DNA from: Diplonema papillatum
Lineage: Eukaryota; Euglenozoa; Diplonemea; Diplonemida; Diplonemidae
DNA length: 64,000 bases
Direction: 5' to 3'
Assembly: GCA_030068145.1 (NCBI GenBank)
Contig: JAPJBO010000309.1
Coordinates: forward strand, 124,001-188,000
Both the position numbers and the translations under genes were made by a program. Every line of letters starts with the position of its first letter. The first letter of the stretch is position 1. The notes below the pieces were generated by a model. It searched no databases. It had not been told where the DNA came from and saw only the letters and a list, made by a program, of their open reading frames with translations. This document shows positions 58,283 through 64,000 of this stretch, in pieces.

Positions 58283-60630
58283 ACAACCTGCCGCACACGC
58301 GGCTGCATCTTTTCTAGCGACGGTTCTCAAAATGGGAGGTTTCGCCTTGCACGAGCAGGTGTGCGCCAGAACTGGTGCCTCGGCCAGAAAGCTGTTTCAG
58401 AAGGTGCGATCCTGACCTCCTCCGTCAGCAGTTGCGGGTGTTCTTTACACATGAGCCTTACTCCGGCGCACAGTGATGAGGTGATGTTGAGCGTTTTTCC
58501 CCTTCATTGGGGGTTTTCGAAGGAAGCCCCCCTTGCCGGGCCACCCTCTGTTCCAGCGTTTGCTTTTAAAGACTGAAAGTCCGCTTGATCCCCCAGAGGT
58601 TTACCCGGGGCAACTAGATTAGGTTTCATTCGCAACGCGTTGTCAAAGGTAGTGCGCCGTTTGATGTTGATCGTTTGTAGCGCGGTTGTCCTCATGCTTC
58701 GGGCTTGGCGCCTTGCGACCACAAAGCCCGCAGAAACGATAGCCGCGCAGCGATAGAGCAGCGTGGGTGCGGCATTGTGCTCATTCCGACCCAGGCGCTG
58801 TATGCTGTTGACCTCTCTCACCCCCAGAGAGGAGCTTCTTCTTCGCAGCCACGGGTGCGAACAATGGAAGAAGCGCTCGGGGGTATGCAAGACCGTGCTT
58901 GGAATGGTTTGGACACCGTGTTTCGGTCTTCGAAGCCACGGGCACATGCCGAGAGCGATGTGAGGCGGCTGTACGCAGTTCACCACAGCCAGGACCACCC
59001 AGCTGCTACGAGAGATCAGGTAGATCCGTCTCGGGGAGATCTAACTTGATAACAGCGATGGCTCGATCCCTTCTTGCACGAGCCGCCTTGGTTGGTGGTG
59101 GCTGGTGTGTAGAAAATGTTGATGCGATCAACATAGTGTGCGCTGCGGGTGTCCATCAAGCTCTCACAGTTCCTTTGTATTTTCTCCTGCTTCACCGGGA
59201 AGTCGTCCATCGAAACAACTTGCACTGGTAGGGAAGGCCCCCTCTCTAGCGCTCATGGTGGATCTCTCTACAAAGGTATCCCGGAAGCCAACCCCAGCAA
59301 AAACATTCGGATGCAGAACTGCCCCGGTGCGGGCTCGTGCCCCTCCGTTCCAGGCTGTGGACCGCGAGAGCGTGGGGTGTGGAACTGTTGAAGCCGTACA
59401 AACACGATACGCTGCCAAAACGTCCCGTTTCGTACAACGATGAACGCGTCTGCTAGCACCGAAAGCGGGGCTGGCGATGCTGAACGAAGTGGCGGACGAG
59501 TAGCATTGACTGATCAATCCATGATGATGAGAATGATAAGGTCAAAAAGATTCTTGTTCTTCGCGTGTGTGTTATAAACCTCTCCCTGGGGGGGGGGGCG
59601 GGGATATTTTTGTGCGCTTGAAGCACTGTAATTTTCGTTTACCGTTTCTGTATGTGCAACCGGTCCCTTCAGTTCAGTACAAAACGTACTAGTAAATGAA
59701 AACAGTTTTGCTCAACCTCGTCGTCTCGCCTTGAATCCGCCTCCAGTCGCGGTCTTTTTCCGACGTCAACGCCGCAGTTTCTTCCGGCAGCCACAAGCGC
59801 GAGGCGTACATCATGAGACATCCCGTACTCAGAAGCTGCTCTCCTCAAAAGTCTACTCGCCACAATTTCCGCGCCAGCACGAGCTGTGGGTGGAGGGGGG
59901 AATGCTTAGTCTTCCCGTACACATGCACCTGAATAAGAGGCTAAGAGGCTATTGTGTTGCCGTCGACTCCGAGCGGCAATCAGTTTGGTGTCTTGCGACC
60001 TTCGTATGGAAAGAAATGCATAGTTTTGTTTAACTATTTTACTTGTTGTTGAAACTATTCATTCGTTCGTGGAGTAGGGTTCCGGTACTTTTTTACAGTA
60101 ACCCCTTTAGGATACCGGTATCGTTATTCCTTATTCCTCCTCCTAACGATACCCCCGAATTGCGTAGTTCCTACGTAGTTTTCTGCGTACTTCTTACGGG
60201 GTCGTGGATGGGCTATAAGTGGGATAAGGACTATACTATACGTGTGCCGGACTTTTCCACCGCTGTGGCAAGTTTCGACGGTTGTGCTGCACGGCCGCCG
60301 CGCTTCTGACACGCGGCTACCGAGCGAGGTGGCAGCAGCTGCGCAGGCCCCGCGCGGAACAAGCGCCTGTCGAAACTGTTGGAAGGGTGAAGCGCTCGGC
60401 TGCGTACGCTCCAGAGCGTACCTTCATATCTGTCGGGGGCTTGAGGGCATCGGTGCCACTTTCGGGCAGCTTTCCTCGGGAACTGCCTAACATGCTCTAA
60501 CATGTGCCTCCATTTTAGCATTGGCGTCTGTAAACTCCGTTTGGGCAGCACGAGTAGGACGACCATCCCGCACTCACGCACAACCTGGTCTGGTTCGACG
60601 TCCGATCCTTCAAGTTTTTTTATTGCTGCT
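58283..60630. other. Region without a supported gene
   Basis: R1-like core near 58565. 59500-59690 matches the left part of TE1 copy 2. CGTAGTTCCTACGTAGTTTT-type sequence at 60165-60190 resembles 26640-26900 and 63040-63080. ORFs show no domain. Confidence 0.45.
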
Positions 60631-60633
60631 TAC

Positions 60634-60810
60634 TTCCTCCAACCCCAGCAGTTCGTAAACTCTCGTGGTATACGAAACATCTCTTCGACTCTGCGTTGGT
60701 CGTGTTGGCAGAGGAAGAGTGGTTGAGATAGACCCACAGAACGTAGTACACCAGCTCGTCGTCTTCAATTTGAACTGGACGGCGAAGCGGTCCAACTATC
60801 GTTTGTCCGT
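60634..60810 (-). CDS. Possible internal exon of an unknown minus-strand gene
   Basis: A 177-bp open segment between a pyrimidine-rich acceptor (CCCGCCCGCATGAG|) and a good donor (GGAGGAA|GTAAGC). It reads QTIVGPLRRPVQIEDDELVY and YVLWVYLNHSSSANTT. Composition is protein-like, but no partner exons or family were found. The acceptor lies about 30 bp from the 41-bp array. Confidence 0.25.
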
Positions 60811-60839
60811 CTCATGCGGGCGGCAGGGCAGAAGTCGGG

Positions 60840-62885
60840 CAGTAATAGTGGCGTCGAGTTCCCCAGATGGCTCGTAGCCGCAGAAATAGTGGCGTCGAGT
60901 TCCCCAGATGGCTCGTGGCCGCAGAAATAGTGGCGTCATGTTCTCCAGATGACTCGTGGCCGCAGAAATGGTGGCGTCGAGTTCCCCAGATGACTCGTGG
61001 CCGCAGAAATAGTGGCGTCATGTTCTCCAGATGACTCGTGGCCGCAGAAATAGTGGCGTCGAGTTCCCCAGATGACTCGTGGCCGCAGAAATAGTGGCGT
61101 CGAGTTCCCCAGATGACTCGTGGCCGCAGAAATAGTGGCGTCGAGTTCCCCAGATGACTCGTGGCCGCAGAAATAGTGGCGTCGAGTTCCCCAGATGACT
61201 CGTGGCCGCAGAAATAGTGGCGTCGAGTTCCCCAGATGACTCGTGGCCGCAGAAATAGTGGCGTCGAGTTCCCCAGATGACTCGTGGCCGCAGAAATAGT
61301 GGCGTCGAGTTCCCCAGATGACTCGTGGCCGCAGAAATAGTGGCGTCGAGTTCCCCAGATGACTCGTGGCCGCAGAAATAGTGGCGTCGAGTTCCCCAGA
61401 TGACTCGTGGCCGCAGAAATAGTGGCGTCGAGTTCCCCAGATGACTCGTGGCCGCAGAAATAGTGGCGTCGAGTTCCCCAGATGACTCGTGGCCGCAGAA
61501 ATAGTGGCGTCGAGTTCCCCAGATGACTCGTGGCCGCAGAAATAGTGGCGTCAGTTCCCCAGATGACTCGTGGCCGCAGAAATAGTGGCGTCGAGTTCCC
61601 CAGATGACTCGTGGCCGCAGAAATAGTGGCGTCGAGTTCCCCAGATGACTCGTGGCCGCAGAAATAGTGGCGTCGAGTTCCCCAGATGACTCGTGGCCGC
61701 AGAAATAGTGGCGTCGAGTTCCCCAGATGACTCGTGGCCGCAGAAATAGTGGCGTCGAGTTCCCCAGATGACTCGTGGCCGCAGAAATAGTGGCGTCGAG
61801 TTCCCCAGATGACTCGTGGCCGCAGAAATAGTGGCGTCGAGTTCCCCAGATGACTCGTGGCCGCAGAAATAGTGGCGTCGAGTTCCCCAGATGACTCGTG
61901 GCCGCAGAAATAGTGGCGTCGAGTTCCCCAGATGACTCGTGGCCGCAGAAATAGTGGCGTCGAGTTCCCCAGATGACTCGTGGCCGCAGAAATAGTGGCG
62001 TCGAGTTCCCCAGATGACTCGTGGCCGCAGAAATAGTGGCGTCGAGTTCCCCAGATGACTCGTGGCCGCAGAAATAGTGGCGTCGAGTTCCCCAGATGAC
62101 TCGTGGCCGCAGAAATAGTGGCGTCGAGTTCCCCAGATGACTCGTGGCCGCAGAAATAGTGGCGTCGAGTTCCCCAGATGACTCGTGGCCGCAGAAATAG
62201 TGGCGTCATGTTCTCCAGATGACTCGTGGCCGCAGAAATAGTGGCGTCGAGTTCCCCAGATGACTCGTGGCCGCAGAAATAGTGGCGTCGAGTTCCCCAG
62301 ATGACTCGTGGCCGCAGAAATAGTGGCGTCGAGTTCCCCAGATGACTCGTGGCCGCAGAAATAGTGGCGTCGAGTTCCCCAGATGACTCGTGGCCGCAGA
62401 AATAGTGGCGTCGAGTTCCCCAGATGACTCGTGGCCGCAGAAATGGTGGCGTCGAGTTCCCCAGATGACTCGTGGCCGCAGAAATAGTGGCGTCGAGTTC
62501 TCCAGATGACTCGTGGCCGCAGAAATAGTGGCGTCGAGTTCCCCAGATGACTCGTGGCCGCAGAAATAGTGGCGTCGAGTTCCCCAGATGACTCGTGGCC
62601 GCAGAAATAGTGGCGTCGAGTTCCCCAGATGACTCGTGGCCGCAGAAATGGTGGCGTCGAGTTCCCCAGATGACTCGTGGCCGCAGAAATAGTGGCGTCG
62701 AGTTCTCCAGATGACTCGTGGCCGCAGAAATGGTGGCGTCGAGTTCCCCAGATGACTCGTGGCCGCAGAAATAGTGGCGTCGAGTTCCCCAGATGACTCG
62801 TGGCCGCAGAAATAGTGGCGTCATGTTCTCCAGATGACTCGTGGCCGCAGAAATGGTGGCGTCGAGTTCCCCAGATGACTCGCGG
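60840..62885. repeat. 41-bp minisatellite, about 50 units
   Basis: Units GCCGCAGAAATAGTGGCGTC plus GAGTTCCCCAGATGACTCGTG, very homogeneous, with sparse variants (TCATGTTCTCC, AATGGTGGC). No stop occurs in the minus-strand frames, so ORFs of up to 670 codons result with a 123-bp (three-unit) period. No sign of a gene. Confidence 0.95.
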
Positions 62886-63340
62886 CCGCGCGCAAGGCAA
62901 TGTCATAAAGGCGGAGACACTGCCGCCAAGCCAATTCCACGCTCCCATCAACTTTTGCCGGCCACAATGAGGGGGACCCTGCTCCTTTCACCCGCCCCAG
63001 CGGATACGCGTCAGCCACATCGAGGATACAAATGTAGCCCTACCCCGTATTGCGTAGTTCTTGCGTACGTCGTTCTTTTTCGTTTTTCGAGGGTACCACG
63101 AGTCCTCTTTATTCTTTCGGCTGGCAATTGCCGAGTGGTATCATTTTTTTGGCCCTAGCTTGCACGCTGGGAGTAGGAGTGGTGGTTAGGCAATAATTTG
63201 AACTTGGAATGTAGCAGCAATCGATGGCGATGGTTTGGGTTTGAATGCAAAGAATCTGGTGGTGATACTCTGCATCGCCGACGGCGCGGTTGTCTCTTCG
63301 CACGTGATGTGTCATGCTTTCGCCTCTTAAGCTCGTCTTG
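62886..63340. other. Region between minisatellite and LINE
   Basis: 63200-63340 is a copy of the 3305-3650 type repeat (AATCTG-x-GATACTCTGCATCGCC, CTCTTCGCACGTG). No gene seen. Confidence 0.5.
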
Positions 63341-63341
63341 A

Positions 63342-64000
63342 TCGTCGCGCGCAGGCGCGCGTTTGATGCCGCGCTTCCCCTTCGATTGCTCGTTCATGGT
63401 GATGGACTGCACACGACCGAGTCGGAACCGACTGGTGGCCGACGGGTTTGACCTCGGCACCATGAAAGTGCAAGGGCGGGTCCTGCTGGACATGCGACGG
63501 GCCGAGCGGCACCATGTGTTGCGGGGGCAGCTGCGACAGTCCGCCTGGACGCAGCTTGCTGCGGAGCGCCCGTCCTTTGACGGGGTGCAGCACGGTGTAG
63601 ACTACGTTCGCACCAACGAGGAACGCCGCCGAGCGACGGCGAGTGCTGCGCTGCGGAAGGCCCTCACGACCATCCTGGCCGGCGGCGTCTACTACGCAAC
63701 GCGCTGGGGGCGCGGCGCCGGCAACGGAGACCGCCGGGGCGACTCCGGCGACGGCGGTGACGGTTCGGCCGCGTCCCCCGCCGCCTCCTCCTCCTCTGCT
63801 GAAGGGTCCTCCGGGCCCTCCTCCGGCGGCGAAGACGATCGGACCGCATCAGCTGATGCTTTCGACGAGGTGACCTCGAGCAGCGAAAGCGCTCCCCGGG
63901 CCCGTGGCCGTGACTGCCCCGACTGCGAGCTGCGGGTCCCCGACACCGCGGAGCACCTGTGGTGGGCATGCCCCGCGTACGACAACATCCGGAGTATGGA
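63342..64000 (+). mobile_element. Non-LTR retrotransposon (LINE) C-terminal ORF fragment, cut by the window edge
   Basis: One frame is open from 63342 (first ATG 63366) to the right edge. It ends in a zinc motif of the type found after LINE reverse transcriptase domains: C-P-D-C-x8 then TAEHLWWACPAYDNIR. Before it is ALTTILAGGVYYATRWGRG, which fits the conserved segment usually just upstream of that motif. Between them lies about 60 residues of Gly/Ser/Asp-rich sequence not usual for the family. The polymerase core is missing on the left, where a different repeat starts, so this is a 5'-truncated copy or a separate C-terminal piece. Confidence 0.7.

Noticed and set aside
60812-62951. Minus-strand ORFs of 670 and 466 codons
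   Set aside because: By-products of the stop-free 41-bp repeat; overlapping frames encode the same peptide set shifted.

Overview
The window looks like nuclear DNA of a repeat-rich, probably unicellular eukaryote (alga or protist). It has GC-rich exons with GT-AG introns of 1.0 to 7.3 kb, Yippee-like and RNF10-like genes that exist only in eukaryotes, scattered fragments of eukaryotic SSU and LSU rRNA genes, a LINE end, MITE-like elements and many minisatellites. The lineage cannot be fixed from the sequence alone. The rRNA pieces are recognisable but divergent.

All recognisable host genes are on the minus strand, and three could be assembled across introns. (1) An RNF10-like RING-finger protein, 672 aa, exons 10994-9231, 6794-6714 and 3232-3059. 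(2) A Yippee-like (YPEL) zinc protein, 118 aa, exons 24401-24225, 23180-23106 and 20342-20238, with a second divergent first exon at 27238-27062. (3) A DHH-DHHA1 phosphoesterase-like protein, 967 aa, exons 49762-47366, 45051-44944, 42117-42017 and 34683-34386, whose last intron is 7.3 kb. In each gene the reading phase matches at every junction and the acceptors end in AG. A fourth, unrecognised Cys-containing gene lies at 14977-14552, followed by a degenerate tandem array of its own 3' coding part. The plus strand carries only a LINE-type reverse transcriptase C-terminus that runs off the right edge, plus decayed or doubtful ORFs.

Layout: 1-3.0 kb repeats and a hAT-type MITE; 3.1-11.0 kb the RNF10-like gene, with a 1.7-kb terminal-inverted-repeat (TIR) element in intron 2 and a MITE just upstream of exon 2; 11.3-11.6 kb a partial copy of RNF10 exon 1; 13.2-15.0 kb the Cys-gene and its array; 15.8-16.5 kb a 41-bp minisatellite; 20.2-27.2 kb the YPEL locus, with a CT microsatellite, a 1.7-kb minisatellite and a 1.5-kb inverted repeat; 28.2-29.6 kb LSU and SSU rRNA fragments; 34.4-49.8 kb the DHH gene, whose introns hold a second TIR element, a foldback-like element, a scrambled LSU rRNA fragment, an SSU fragment and a 41-bp minisatellite; 50-60 kb dispersed and tandem repeats; 60.8-62.9 kb a 41-bp array of about 50 copies; 63.3-64.0 kb the LINE.

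The genes show no pathway link with one another (ubiquitin ligase, Yippee zinc protein, phosphoesterase). The main theme is small genes inflated by mobile and tandem repeats inside introns. One dispersed repeat family of about 60 to 250 bp occurs about 20 times, almost always on the plus strand and so antisense to the host genes. No CRISPR array, tRNA gene, operon or promoter could be supported.
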